A stretch of 64,000 nucleotides of DNA from Batillaria attramentaria (lineage: Eukaryota > Mollusca > Gastropoda > Batillariidae). Below are positions 1-9,956 of this stretch, one piece after another (the stretch's first letter is position 1; each line of letters begins with the position of its first letter). Where the stretch lies: NCBI GenBank assembly GCA_018292915.2, contig JACVVK020000056.1:782501-846500 (forward strand), given 5' to 3'. The notes beneath the pieces are model-generated. The model saw nothing but the letters and a program-made list of their open reading frames with translations, had not been told where the DNA came from and did no database searches. The position numbers and the translations under genes were made by a program.

Positions 1-90
1 AATTTCAACGCTCTACCATTTGGCTATACCGGCTCCCCATGTCAGAATTTCAACGCTCTACCATTTGGCTATACCGGCTCCCCATGTCAG
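1..90 (-). repeat. Duplicated SINE-A head fragment
   Basis: Two identical 45-bp units (1-45, 46-90) each hold the reverse complement of the tRNA-like box A end of SINE-A (CTCTACCATTTGGC, then CCGGCTCCCC). The body of the SINE is missing. It looks like a 5' SINE stub that was duplicated in tandem, or the window edge of a longer array. Confidence 0.75.
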
Positions 91-391
91 AATTACATTG
101 TACATGATTATGTTGGAACACTAAATGAATCCAAATGCAACGTTCATGTTTTTTTTTTTTTTTTTTCTATAGCGGAAAATGTGAAAGGCTACTCTCGCTT
201 CCTGGTGCCGTGTGCCTGGTCACCACTCAAGTGAAGTGAGCACTCTATCTACGTACAACAGGGGAAACAGTGCCATATCGTATGCGTGTGCTTGTTACAT
301 ACACCCATCTTATCCACCATTAGTGAATCGTGAAAATTTCAGCTCTTAGAAACAACACACGCACGCACACGCGCGCACACACACACGCACA

Positions 392-428
<37 letters not shown>

Positions 429-1690
429 GCTAGCCGCTTATTATATAGATGCACATTAAGCAGCGTTTGAATAACCAGTGTTTATTTTATTGTAAGTAAT
501 CCTGGAAAGATTCATTTCAAAGTGAATTAATTTCTTACCGAGTGCCATATTAGTATCTCTCTTATGAAATTTCTTTTTAACTTGAATAATGAGGATTTGG
601 GCACAGACTGAAAAGGTAAAAATGTTGTTTGTATGAGGAGTTAAACACTCCGCAAAACCGGCCAGTTCAGTCGTCTTCACTGCATAGTTGTATGTGTGTT
701 TTAGTTTATCGTTTCATATGATGTGGCGAAGATACTTCGCTATGTTTGTGTTCAGTACAGCAGCCATTCTTAGTACAGGCGCACTTTTAAGTTGGGTCAA
801 ACTAGTCACAGTGCGAACTTACTTGGCAGGAACTGATGTAAGAATCTCAGACTGAAGTGATTTGGCCGTGAAACAAATATTTATGTACGAGTATCTAAAT
901 TATCCATGTGCAAGACACATTCAGGCTGTTTCATTTGATTTTCAACATGAGCGGGATGACATTTTGTATCATTGATGTATATTAAAAGCCACAGACAGAT
1001 GAGAATTGTGATCCTTTCTTTTGAATATTCATTTTCGATTTCAAAATATTTTATCTATCGCATAGAAACCAGTCACGAGACAGACTTAAAAGAAGACAAT
1101 CTCTTTCTCAACATCTGCCCAATCCCCACCACCCCCCCCCCCCTCCTCCACCCCCTCTAATACAAATAACCTTACTGATACCATAGGGATAAGAGTTTGT
1201 TAGTCAGGGCTTTACGCCCTATAGGGATAGAAACGTTACATCGCATAATCATAACATCACAGTAGATCTTCGTGTAATTCACATCACATTCAACACAAAT
1301 AGCCTGTTGTCTCCGAAAAGCAATGACTCGAGCTGGAGATTGTTTTCCATGTAACCAAGAACTGAGAACAAACAACAATGTATCGTATTGAGAGCTGTAC
1401 TAATCATCAAGATAAAGTATTTCGAGCGTACAGGCAATAAGCAACAGATACACTACTGTGTGAACCACATCCGTCTCAATCTAGGTCATCCACACAAGCG
1501 CACACGGCATTTATGTGGTGACGATTTCTACAACACATGTGTACACTTTGAATGAAATTGTCCTGTAGTAGAGATAGAATTTAAAAACAACATTGATTTA
1601 AATATTTATAATAATGAATTGTACCTATATAGCGCAAAATTCTCACAAAGTGACTCAATGCGCGTACTCCCGCACTCATACCAACAAATA
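91..1690. other. No gene recognised; AT-rich unique sequence
   Basis: Contains a poly-T run near 150-166 and a CA/CG-rich microsatellite at about 356-426. No conserved frame or convincing splice pair was seen. A possible start-plus-donor on the - strand near 545-534 (ATGGCACTCG then GTAAGA) is too short to call. Confidence 0.5.
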
Positions 1691-1691
1691 T

Positions 1692-1692
<1 letters not shown>

Positions 1693-1762
<70 letters not shown>
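1693..1762. repeat. (CA)n microsatellite
   Basis: About 35 uninterrupted CA units. They create spurious Thr-His open frames on the + strand. Confidence 0.95.
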
Positions 1763-1764
<2 letters not shown>

Positions 1765-1803
1765 GCAGCTGGAATCTGATCAGTCAGGAGGAGGTAAGTG
1801 GGC

Positions 1804-1990
1804 CTAGTCGAAAGCCAGCCGGAGCAGATGCGTTTTCAAGTCAGACTTGAAACGATCTACGTCCGACTGGTCCCGCAGGCCGGTAGGTACTAAGGTAGTG
1901 CGTTCCAGAGTGGCATACCTTCCGATAATTCTATGCTCAGAGATTGTGTTCTGAACTCTTTTGCTAGTGTCGAACATCGGACCACTTAGG
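1804..1990 (-). pseudogene. LINE reverse-transcriptase C-terminal relic
   Basis: Read on the - strand, the segment ends in a stop at 1806-1804 preceded by frames giving MPLWNALP and then LRDQSDVDRFKSDLKTHLLR. The W-N-x-L-P and D-x-F-K-x-x-L-K-T-H-L signature is typical of the C-terminus of CR1/L2-type non-LTR retrotransposon polyproteins. The two motifs are in different frames, so there is a frameshift between them. The rest of the polyprotein is not present upstream. This is a dead fragment, not a host gene. Confidence 0.65.
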
Positions 1991-2612
1991 CACCTGCACT
2001 TTGACAGCAGCTCACGAGTAGTCTGCTAGTTAGTCAGATTATCTGTTTATTCTGCAGCTCGTACAACATGCAGACAACATGCAGACAGCTCTTGGTATTC
2101 ATTCAGATTATGGTTATTAAAGTTATTTCGTTTGTACAGGCGCACTTACAAGCGGAACTGGTCCAAGCCGTAAGTTGGCTCATGTGAAGATTGCTCGGTG
2201 CACACTAGCGCCGGTGCTACATCGCACGCACCACGCGTGTAGCGCCTTGCGTGCTGCAAGCACAGTGAAGCTCTCACACGTGGAGTAACGCGCGCCGTGT
2301 GCGGTACTTCTATTCGGAGATCTCGCCACGAGTCAGTGCTTCTGAGTGTGCGACGGAATACGAAATATTAGGGGTCTGAAACGTATCATAAACTTCAGGC
2401 TGCTTGTTCGCAGTCTGAATAGAGACTGGTGATCGAGGCCACGATAACTTGATAGAAGTTAGCTACAACAAACCCGGCTTTGCTGTAGAATGATATCGTA
2501 GACTGGGACGATGAGAGATCAGTGACAACCCCGGCCGGCGGTTCAGTTGTGTCTAGTTTATGTATTTACCGTAGTGTGAGTCAGCGGAGAGTGACACAAC
2601 AAAACGGCATAC

Positions 2613-2714
2613 CCGTCGACTGTGATATGAATCGAGCTGAAAATTGTAGAGGTTTTCCTGTTCACGATACAGGTCGATGAGGCGAAACATTTCGTCTTCG
2701 CGCAATTCCGCCAT
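2613..2714 (-). CDS. Possible first exon of a MADF-domain protein (partial)
   Basis: Minus-strand ATG at 2714 lies in a strong context (CCAAGATGGCGG) and opens 34 codons ending at a GTATGC donor just left of 2613, phase 0. The peptide contains DEMFRLIDLYREQENLYNF and then DSYHSR. A hydrophobic/acidic helix, Glu-x-x-x-L-Tyr and a D-x-Y-x-x-R stretch is the usual first half of a MADF (Myb/SANT-like) domain. MADF proteins are DNA-binding factors and also occur as the accessory protein of PIF/Harbinger transposons. The second half of the domain should follow in a downstream exon (to the left), but I could not find it before the LINE relic. It may be a real gene start, or the remnant of a Harbinger-type element; GC-rich direct repeats around 3740-3925 would fit the latter. 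Confidence 0.35.
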
Positions 2715-2759
2715 CTTGGGGCCCCATGGGCTCGCCTTCACGCGGCAGGGCTGATTTTG

Positions 2760-4070
2760 CCAAGCTTGCCCACCCCTTTTGCTCTTTCTTTACTCTTATT
2801 TCTGCCTCACTCGGTCCATTCACCTGTCTTTTGCTCTCTTAAAATCTCCTCCGGGGGGAGGTCAGTAAGCGGGTGTCTGCTGACCCTTGGCCCAGTGAGA
2901 CATCTGAGGGTCGTTTCTGAAGGCCGACTTCACTGGATTCCCCCCACCTGGTCTTCACCCTGGCGGGCTTTGTTCACAGCGCCCCGCTGGTGCTGCTGAA
3001 CACCTGTCATGTTGAAGACCTTCACAACGCACCCCTCTCTGGTGCGTTGTTTTCCCAAACCGCCTCACGGCGGGGAGGTTCCGTGTTGGAGCGGTCTGTT
3101 CTCCAACTGCCTCCCAGGCATGTTGTCTTCATTGGCAACTAAGGAATTTTCCTTCCTACCTCTCTGTCTATCCCTCACCAGCCCATTCACCTGTATCTGT
3201 CTCTTTAAAACCTCCCGAATTTAGCCGCTCTGTCCTTCCTCTCTTCTCTCAGCTGATTTCTAAGTTCGGCCCTTTCATCTATATTTCTTCTTTTTAACCC
3301 CTCACTCACGTCTGCACTACCAGTGGTTAGGCATAAGTGATGTTGGGAATATGCTGCGAACTGGTTTATTGCGCCTAGGAGATGATAAGTTGCAATATTT
3401 GCTGTATATGCGCTTAGTATTTATCTTTGTTTTAACTAGTTGTAATTGTCGTTTGTTTTCTACGCTTTTTTGTAACCGGGAGTTCGATAAATTAGCATGA
3501 AGGTGCAGCGTCTCCTGCATGTCTTGGGTTTATATTGCCCCGTAGACCAGTTTGCATCCTATGTCCAACGTTACATTTTTGTTTTTTTCATGTAGTGCAG
3601 ACACACTCAGCCGCGAATTAGTCTTTGTGGCTTGCGCGGCTTTAAGCCCTAAAAACTCACTCACTCACTCACTCCGCCATCTTGGAAGAGAAGAGGATGG
3701 CGAGTCAGCCCTTGCTGGCTGGCTCTTCTGATTGGCTGAAACCACGCTACACGCGCGCGTCAAGCGCGCCGAATAGAACAGTTCCTATCGCCGCGCGACA
3801 GAATTTTTCAATCGTGCTACGCCTGTCGCTTCGCGCTTCAAGGGGTTGCATACGTAGACGCGCGACAAAATTTGCTGCACGCGTGGCGCGACAATGTCGC
3901 GTGACGCCAGTGCGCAAGGGCCCTTAAGCGTTTAACCTAGACTCCCAAACACCCACCCACCCTGTACTCGGAGTGCAGTTATTCCCCTACCGACACCTTT
4001 CTCTGTAAGATGCCCTTTGGGAATAATTATGTCGTGTACAATTGTAGGCAGTATTACGCTTGTTTCCTTC
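2760..4070. other. No gene recognised; repeat-like intergenic DNA
   Basis: Pyrimidine-rich stretch at 2760-3300 and a CpG-rich block at 3740-3925 with recurring GTCGCGCG-type words. Short open frames here have no recognisable domains. A second segment around 3640-3690 again contains CCGCCATCTTGG, the reverse complement of the MADF-like start context, but is followed by an immediate stop. Confidence 0.45.
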
Positions 4071-4074
4071 CTCC

Positions 4075-4218
4075 GGAAAACCGCCCGTGGGCGTATGGAA
4101 AGGATGTCTCCGACAGTCAGACCGAGGATCCGCGTTCCCGATAACACCCACGTTCTGTTCACCCGTAAACCGCTGTTTCCCCACCCGCTCTCCAGCCGAG
4201 CTATCCACCTACACAACA

Positions 4219-4302
<84 letters not shown>

Positions 4303-4420
4303 CCTTGTTAACTAAACCTGTTTACAAGAGACAGGCGTATACAGGTTCTATTCAAAAACAGAGAGGGTCCCATACCTGCAGTTTTGGCGGAGCGTTATTG
4401 GGTTTTTATTTTCACGCTGT
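4075..4420. repeat. Repeat with internal (CA)n core, copy A
   Basis: Left arm at about 4075-4160 (contains GATCCGCGTTCCCGATAACA), a (CA)n core at 4219-4301, and a right arm at 4302-4420 (starts AACCTTGTTAACTAAA, contains CCTGCAGTTTTGGC). The left arm recurs at 12612-12705 and the right arm at 13852-13975, each beside its own CA tract, so the arms belong to a dispersed family that carries a microsatellite. Non-autonomous Helitron-like elements of bivalves have such cores; membership is an inference. Confidence 0.6.
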
Positions 4421-4456
4421 GTGACCAAACTGTGACCTACTTTTCCATACTCCTTT

Positions 4457-4464
4457 TATAAATA
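4457..4464 (+). promoter_or_regulatory. Putative TATA box of S1
   Basis: TATAAATA about 140 bp upstream of the S1 start codon. The distance would give a 5' UTR of roughly 100-115 nt if transcription starts about 30 bp downstream. No other core element was identified. Confidence 0.4.
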
Positions 4465-4602
4465 CTCCTGTATCGGGTAACAGGAACGACATTTTGCGTT
4501 TCTGAGGCTTCAACCAAGCCACGCATACAGTCTTAACTGCGCGTGGCGTACTTTCGTAGCATTTAGGACTCTATAACCCTAAACTCAACTCAACGAGTCA
4601 AG

Positions 4603-4722
4603 ATGAGCGCTGAAGGTGGAAAGAGAAAAATGGCCCAAGAGAAAATGAAAAGAAGGGTTCAACCGAATGTGGGCGGCTGGACTGAGTGGCGGCGTGGTGG
4701 ACCCGAAGACGTGTGCTTGGAG
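4603..4722 (+). CDS. Stefin-like cystatin S1, exon 1
   Basis: First coding exon of a three-exon stefin (type 1 cystatin), a small cytosolic inhibitor of papain-like cysteine proteases. It has 40 codons, no signal peptide, and a basic N-terminal extension (residues 1-20) before the stefin-like PNVGGWTEW. Gly24-Gly25 matches the conserved N-terminal glycine that contacts the protease in the family. The start has A at -3; Met10 or Met15 could be alternative starts. It ends in phase 0 at GAG|GTAAGC. The donor itself is part of a SINE target-site duplication (4715-4726 and 4907-4918), so exon 1 is followed directly by SINE-A. Joining to exon 2 at 5555 gives a continuous frame. The exon layout is the same as in S2. 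Confidence 0.8.
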
Positions 4723-4726
4723 GTAA

Positions 4727-4906
4727 GCGGTGGGTGGGTGTTTGGGGGTTTAACGTGCTTTTCCGCCACATACGGGTGATATCAAAAACGGGGCAACGAT
4801 GAAAAAGCCAGGACAAATATTTGGCCCCTGCCGGGATACGAACTCACGACCCGAGCATTAGAAGTCCAACGCTCTACCATTCGGCCACCCCGGCTCCCGG
4901 CTCCCC
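4727..4906 (-). mobile_element. SINE-A inserted at the S1 exon 1 donor
   Basis: Minus-oriented tRNA-derived SINE. The tail GGGTGTTTGGGGGTTTAACG comes first, then the body, then box B (reverse complement of GGGTCGTGAGTTCGTATCCC) and box A, ending CCCCGGCTCCC. It is flanked by a perfect 12-bp duplication GCTTGGAGGTAA at 4715-4726 and 4907-4918. The duplicated word contains the last eight bases of exon 1 and the GTAA of the donor. Confidence 0.9.
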
Positions 4907-5039
4907 GCTTGGAGGTAAACTGTTTTCAAAAGTCATCATAGTCCTACTCAACTTTTCGTCTCAACACCAACGTTTTTAGTTCTTAGTTACCAGTTTCCTT
5001 GACAGAGTCTAGCGCAGCACAGACAAAAAAGCAGTAATG

Positions 5040-5540
5040 TCTGCTTTGGAAATGTTCAGCCCCACAAAATGAAAAAAAATAAATGCAATTCTAAAATTGC
5101 GAATCTTAAATTGCTGAGCTGGCCCTTCCTACCACAGTGCTTGTAATGTCTTCATGACCAGTGTGTGAGAGAATGCGTGTGATTCACGTGAGCGTGCGTG
5201 TTGGGCTTAGTTTGCGGCGCTTTGAGCCGAAGATTTGGGATAAAGCGCCTATATTAATGCGCTTACTACTAGTAGTAGTAGTAGTATCACACTTTTTCAT
5301 GACTTTTCCAGATTCGACCCGATATTTGGGATAAAGCGTGGTTATTAATGCGATTTATATTATTAGTAGTAGTAGTAGTAGTAGTGTTCATGTCCAGTGT
5401 GTGAGAGAATGCGTGATTCACGTGAGCGTGTGTGTTGGGTTTAGCTGGCGGCGCTTTGACCAAAACATTTGGGATAAAGCGCCTATATTAATGCGCTTAC
5501 TAGTAATAGCAGCAGTAGTAGTAGTAGTATCACACTTTTT
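5040..5540 (+). mobile_element. SINE-B 3' portions, duplicated, in S1 intron 1
   Basis: Two copies of the SINE-B body and tail (TGTGTGAGAGAATGCGTG .. GGCGCTTTGA .. AAAGCGCCTATATTAATGCG) each followed by (AGT)n. The tRNA-like head is absent. The second copy arose with the tandem duplication described for 5149-5564. Confidence 0.75.
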
Positions 5541-5564
5541 CATGACTTTTCCAGATTCGACCCG
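5149..5564 (+). repeat. Tandem duplication copying the S1 exon 2 acceptor
   Basis: Segments 5149-5321 and about 5386-5564 are near-identical at an offset of 243 bp. The first copy ends with CATGACTTTTCCAG plus the first 10 nt of exon 2 (ATTCGACCCG, 5312-5321). Intron 1 therefore carries a decoy 3' splice site at 5310-5311 upstream of the true one at 5553-5554. Confidence 0.85.
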
Positions 5565-5656
5565 CACTGGAGAAACAAGCTCGCCGCACCTTTACCAAAT
5601 TTACGCCGATATGGAGCAAAAGCCAAGTCGTGGCAGGAATGAATTACAAAATCGTG
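5555..5656 (+). CDS. Stefin-like cystatin S1, exon 2 (QVVAG loop)
   Basis: Thirty-four codons between a good acceptor (CATGACTTTTCCAG) and a GTAAGT donor, phase 0 on both sides. It begins IRPALEKQA, the long alpha-helix of the cystatin fold, and contains SKSQVVAGMNYKIV. QVVAG (residues 64-68) is the canonical QxVxG first hairpin loop that enters the protease active site. Keeping this motif intact beside a decayed paralogue suggests S1 is functional. The exon is shorter than the 60-residue ORF threshold, so it is easily missed. Confidence 0.88.
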
Positions 5657-5876
5657 GTAAGTACAATCACGCATGCACTGAAAAAAAAACAAACAAAAAA
5701 ACGCCGATGAGTTGAAATGCAACAGTAGTTCCTATATATTTTCACGAGTTAGACGTCACTATCTCAAAATTAAAGAAGTGAAAGTTCTGTTTTTCGTATT
5801 CTTGTTCGGTCGATATTCAGTGTTGTTTGTTTGGTGGTGGTGGTGGTAGTGGAGGTGCTGGTGTCGTTAGGTATGT

Positions 5877-5878
<2 letters not shown>

Positions 5879-5910
<32 letters not shown>

Positions 5911-5912
5911 GG

Positions 5913-5985
<73 letters not shown>

Positions 5986-5987
5986 GT
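5879..5987. repeat. (GTT)n followed by (GT)n in S1 intron 2
   Basis: Roughly eleven GTT units then about 35 GT units, followed by T/G-rich low-complexity DNA to about 6118. Confidence 0.95.
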
Positions 5988-6322
5988 TTGTTTGTTTTGT
6001 TTGGGTGTTTGTTGTTGTTTTTGTTTTTTGTTTTGTTTTTTGTTTCTTCTTGATGTTGTTGTTGTTGTTGTTTTTTGGGAGGCGGCGGGGGTGTTGTTGT
6101 TTGTTTGTTTGTTTTTGTAGTTAAACTGCTCACACTCGGCAGTCTCTTTTTATTTCTTTTTTCACAATATCTTATAGTATAATATTTTAAAATATGTGCC
6201 ACATCCCAGTTTATTTCCGCCCAAATTAAACGTTTCCACTTGAAACCGTTCATACTGAGAATAGTACGTGTGTTTTGTCGTCGCACAGCACACATCAAAT
6301 CTAGTGTCCTGAGGTGTTTTAC

Positions 6323-6326
<4 letters not shown>

Positions 6327-6384
<58 letters not shown>
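6327..6384. repeat. (GT)n microsatellite in S1 intron 2
   Basis: About 29 GT units ending 42 bp upstream of the exon 3 acceptor. Length variation here could affect exon 3 recognition. Confidence 0.95.
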
Positions 6385-6385
<1 letters not shown>

Positions 6386-6425
6386 CGTGTGTGTGTGTCT
6401 GTACGCGCGCGTTTCCATCCACCAG

Positions 6426-6581
6426 ATTGACGTCGACTCTGCACCCGATTACGTCAGCGCCAGTGTGTACAAGAATACCAGAGGTCAGTGCCGCTTCGGG
6501 TGGGACTGGACAAGGGATGTACCCCCAGGTTCTCTCATGGTTGAGACCACAGCGCCAACACTCATGGCCCGCTTCAAATAA
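6426..6581 (+). CDS. Stefin-like cystatin S1, exon 3 (terminal)
   Basis: Fifty-one codons and a TAA after the acceptor TTTCCATCCACCAG, phase 0. It starts IDVDSAPDYVSASVYKN, matching the third strand after the exon 2 KIV, as in the S2 equivalent IEIGEDPRVV. The C-terminal part (WDWTRDVPPGS .. MARFK) is longer than in ordinary stefins, and I see no clear second-hairpin LP motif. The stop at 6579-6581 is the first unit of a TAATAATAATAA run that forms the 3' tail of the minus-oriented SINE-B next to it. The last few codons or the stop may therefore come from the insertion. Full protein 125 residues, against about 98-105 for typical stefins. Confidence 0.82.
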   Translation: MDVDSAPDYVSASVYKNTRGQCRFGWDWTRDVPPGSLMVETTAPTLMARFK

Positions 6582-6966
6582 TAATAATAATAACAACTGT
6601 GTATTGTACAGGCGCTTTACCCAATTTCTTGAATTGGCTCAAAGCGCCGCGAACCGAACCCAATACTCACACTCACGTGAATCACACACATTCTCTCACA
6701 CACTGGACATGAACACGTTACAATCCCTCGGTGCGAAGGGTCTTCTCAGCTATTGAAGTTTCGGAATTTAGAATTGCATTTATTTTCAAATTTTGTGGGG
6801 CTGAACATTTTCAAAGCAGAGTGGGAGGAAGCCGGAGTACCCGGAGAGAATCCCCGACGATAGGTCCGAATGAACGGTGCCACGTATGAGAAGGAAAACT
6901 TCTTGAACCTGGCCTCTCGCATTGGTGACGTATTCTTAACCATTAGACCACCGACCGCCCCGGTGA
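6579..6966 (-). mobile_element. SINE-B, near full length
   Basis: Minus copy running from its (TAA)n tail through the GGCGCTTT and CACGTGAATCACAC body to a tRNA-like head (reverse complement of TGGTCTAATGGTTAAG .. at 6930-6963). It directly follows the S1 coding region and would form the start of its 3' UTR. Confidence 0.8.
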
Positions 6967-7149
6967 ACAAAACAACCGCACCGAACATCCGCATGGCCGC
7001 TGGAAGGAAGAATTCTGTGGACAATCTTTTATCAAAGAAACTGCCCCTTTTTTTTTTAGACAGCTTAATGCGCTACCAGTTGTGCTGTGTGTACTGATCC
7101 GACTCTGTGCTGCTTGGGCTAAAATGGTTTTCGTCAACTTTACCATGTC

Positions 7150-7330
7150 TAGGTGGGTGGGCAGGTGTTTGCGAGTTTAACGTCCTTTTCCCACCACGTA
7201 TGGGTGATATCAAAGACGGGGCAACGAGAGAAAAGGCCAGCAGAAATATTTGGCCCATGCCGGGATTCGAACTCACGACCCGAGCATTGAAAGTCCAACG
7301 CCACTCTACCGTTCGGCTATTCTGCCCCCC
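7150..7330 (-). mobile_element. SINE-A, minus
   Basis: Tail (GTTTGCGAGTTTAACGTCC), body (GGGTGATATCAAAGACGGGG) and tRNA-like head (CGGGATTCGAACTCACGACC .. CTCTACCGTTCGGC) in order. The head has a 3-bp insertion in box A. No clear target-site duplication. Confidence 0.85.
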
Positions 7331-7830
7331 ACCCCCGAAAAAAAAAATCAGAAAACAACAACAACAATAATAACAGCAACAACAACAGAGACTGAAACCT
7401 CGAAAATCTTAACTTCATAAGTGCAGGCATCGCTTTTGTCTATCCTCCTCATCCACTTTATAATTGTATGTTCTGAATAAAATGTCATGTAAACAGACTG
7501 TCACTGACTGTCCTGTTTGTCACGCTTGCATTGTTTGATGTTGGAAGTTGGATGTACGATACTTCACTCTAACTGACTGTTCAGCTTGTTTCAGTATATG
7601 AACTATTGTACTCACATCTATTATACACAAAATGCATTTCCCCAGCCAGGTGTATATATAGGTCTACAGTTAGTCAGTCTGAGAGTGCAAACGATTCATT
7701 ATGTCTTCTTTTACGGACAGGACTTTTACGTGAACCAGTTTCGCTACTTTGTCATTTTGTAGATTGTCTTTTCTTTACAAATAATGAGGTAAGAGCTTTT
7801 CAGTTTTACAGAGAGTGCAGATCGTAAAAT
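7331..7830. other. No gene; possible S1 poly(A) signal
   Basis: AATAAA at 7476-7481 on the + strand is the first clear hexamer after the S1 stop. If used, the S1 3' UTR would be about 900 nt and contain both SINEs. The rest shows nothing recognisable apart from a TATATATA at about 7651. Confidence 0.35.
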
Positions 7831-7837
7831 CCTTACA

Positions 7838-7865
7838 CGCACGCACACACACACACACACACACA

Positions 7866-7947
<82 letters not shown>

Positions 7948-8003
7948 GCACGCACACACGCACGCACGCACACACACACACATACACACACACATACACA
8001 CAC
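7838..8003. repeat. Compound CA/CG microsatellite
   Basis: CA tract with CACG and CATA interruptions. It sits immediately before the dispersed repeat at 8008, as CA tracts also do at the other copies. Confidence 0.95.
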
Positions 8004-8007
8004 AACC

Positions 8008-8672
8008 CGCTTGCAAGGAAGCGAGTCGCTTCGCTCGTGTCGCGGAAAGTCAGTTGGAGATGGTTTATTTCAAGGACGCCAAAGTAAGTTTTATGTGGCT
8101 GTGGGTAAAGGTGTCCGTGCCCCGTGGCCCGTGGCCCGGAACAACAACACGTAGGTGTGTGAAAAGAATGTGTCCCGCTTTCCAGACAGAAGATCTGCAT
8201 TCAAAACTACAGCCACGTATTCCACCCCCCCCCCCCCCCTCCTCACCCCCGCCCAAAAGACCTCCCACTCCCCACCGCACTGTAGATGAAACTTAACTCT
8301 AAGAGATTACCTACTGTTTCTGTTCACATTTTATACACTTCGCTGCACATAAATCCGGTTCAGATAGTTTCCAAGCAGGCCCTTTGTATGTACCGGCTGC
8401 ATGAGGCTTCTGTCAGAATAATAATCTAGGTCGCACGACGAACTTCAACGAAACGCAATAAAAGTACAGAGGATACGTCTGTTTTTAATGCTTTCTCGGT
8501 GGCCGGTGGCCCGAAATACCGTAAGTCATAGTGCAGTCACCACAATGTTGTGATCTAAGGGAGGTTACGCACTTTTGGAAGCCGACACTACGAGTTACTT
8601 TCCCTTTTGAAAGTCTTTCAATGAGTGGGTTGTTTTGTTCTTCAGTGATGTGGAGAGGCAGCTACTTTTTAT
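8008..8672 (+). repeat. CA-anchored long repeat, copy 1
   Basis: About 660 bp starting CTTGCAAGGAAGCGAGTCGC and ending near GGCAGCTACTT. The same sequence, about 85-90% alike by eye, recurs at 14815-15419 plus 16455-16548, and its first ~57 bp recur inverted at 28974-29030. All three copies abut a CA/GT tract on the same side. Contains a C-homopolymer at 8223-8238. No coding potential. Confidence 0.8.
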
Positions 8673-9169
8673 TCAATTAATTTTGCAGTTTCGTGTGTAA
8701 TATGTGTACTTAAGATGTGAACTGACTTAAGTCTATGAGTGGGTAAGTGTGGACCTGACAAGAAGACAAATTCCAGGGTTTTTTGTTTGGTGGTTGTTGT
8801 TTTGTGTTGTATTGTTTTGTTCTGTTTTTTTTTTTGGTTTTTGTTGTTGCTGTTGTTTTCGTTTTTTTGTTTTGACAGAGGCTAATAAACACTAAGTTAG
8901 TAACTGAAGAGCAAATCAAGTCTTCTTCAAGTCTTCAGTGTAACCCTGGTGGCCCCGCTACGGCAGACTGAATCAGCAGCACGTGCACCCCTCAGTGCGA
9001 AATAAGACTATCAGAGTGAGACCCTATATAAATTTCTTTGTCCCAGACCTGAGTGAGTGTGCCATAATTATGATACTTATCATGTTTTGTCATGCTTGAT
9101 GTATTACTGAAAGCTAGTTCACTCGTCACACCAATGATGACGTTCACTGTTCTAAATCGCAACATCCAG
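8673..9169. other. No gene recognised
   Basis: Includes a T/G-rich low-complexity stretch at about 8780-8880. No conserved frame seen. Confidence 0.5.
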
Positions 9170-9394
9170 TCTACAACCCTGACTCTCTGACTGATGATAT
9201 ATACTTCGGTTTTCACACTTCCTGTTTTTTTTTGTTTTTTTTTTAATTTTACCAGAACACACAATGAATACACGAAAGTTTGTGATAGAGATGAAGGATG
9301 TAAAACCATAGATACGGCAAACAAAGGAGCAAAGGAAGTCTTTATGAAAGCTTAATATCACGCGAGTAAACACAGATCTCAACGCTTTATTACT

Positions 9395-9456
<62 letters not shown>

Positions 9457-9935
9457 CTGGAGTAACATTTTTATGGCCTTTTATTTCCGATTATTAAGAG
9501 CAGAATCACAAACACTGTGGACGCCGCAAGAAAAATTGACATCACTGAGAGAACGATAACAATAACGATTCGACTGCCGTTTCAAATCAAACTGAAAAAA
9601 GTTGAACAAGACTGCAGTAAATTAGCACGGCAGCTGGTATCCTATGAATTATGTCCCAAACTGAATTTGTCTCAATGGCATCTAGCTCACTTGGCACTTT
9701 TCCACAATGATAAATCACCAACCTACAACCCTGACTGTTTGAATTTTGCTTAATATGTATTTTGTTTTCTTGCATTGAAAACAAAAATCACCCAAAATAC
9801 ACAATGAATACACAAACATGAATGATGAAAAATCCGGATGTACAGATACAGAAAGAGACGGAGATTCAAGTATTCATGACAGATAAGCATTATGCGGGTG
9901 AGAACAAAGAACTCAACGCCTTTTATTGTAGTGTT
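9170..9935 (+). repeat. Diverged direct repeat pair
   Basis: Segments about 9170-9398 and 9715-9935 align in order: CTACAACCCTGACT, then ACACAATGAATACAC, GATACGGC/GATACAG, and CTCAACGC..TTTATT. Both end in a similar motif. They are old duplicates or two copies of an unnamed repeat. A (GA)n with CAGA units fills 9399-9454 after the first copy. Confidence 0.6.
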
Positions 9936-9956
9936 ACGCGTAATTTCTGAAACTGC

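Noticed and set aside
534..580. Minus-strand ATGGCACTCG|GTAAGA as a first coding exon
   Set aside because: Only three codons and no downstream partner inside the window.
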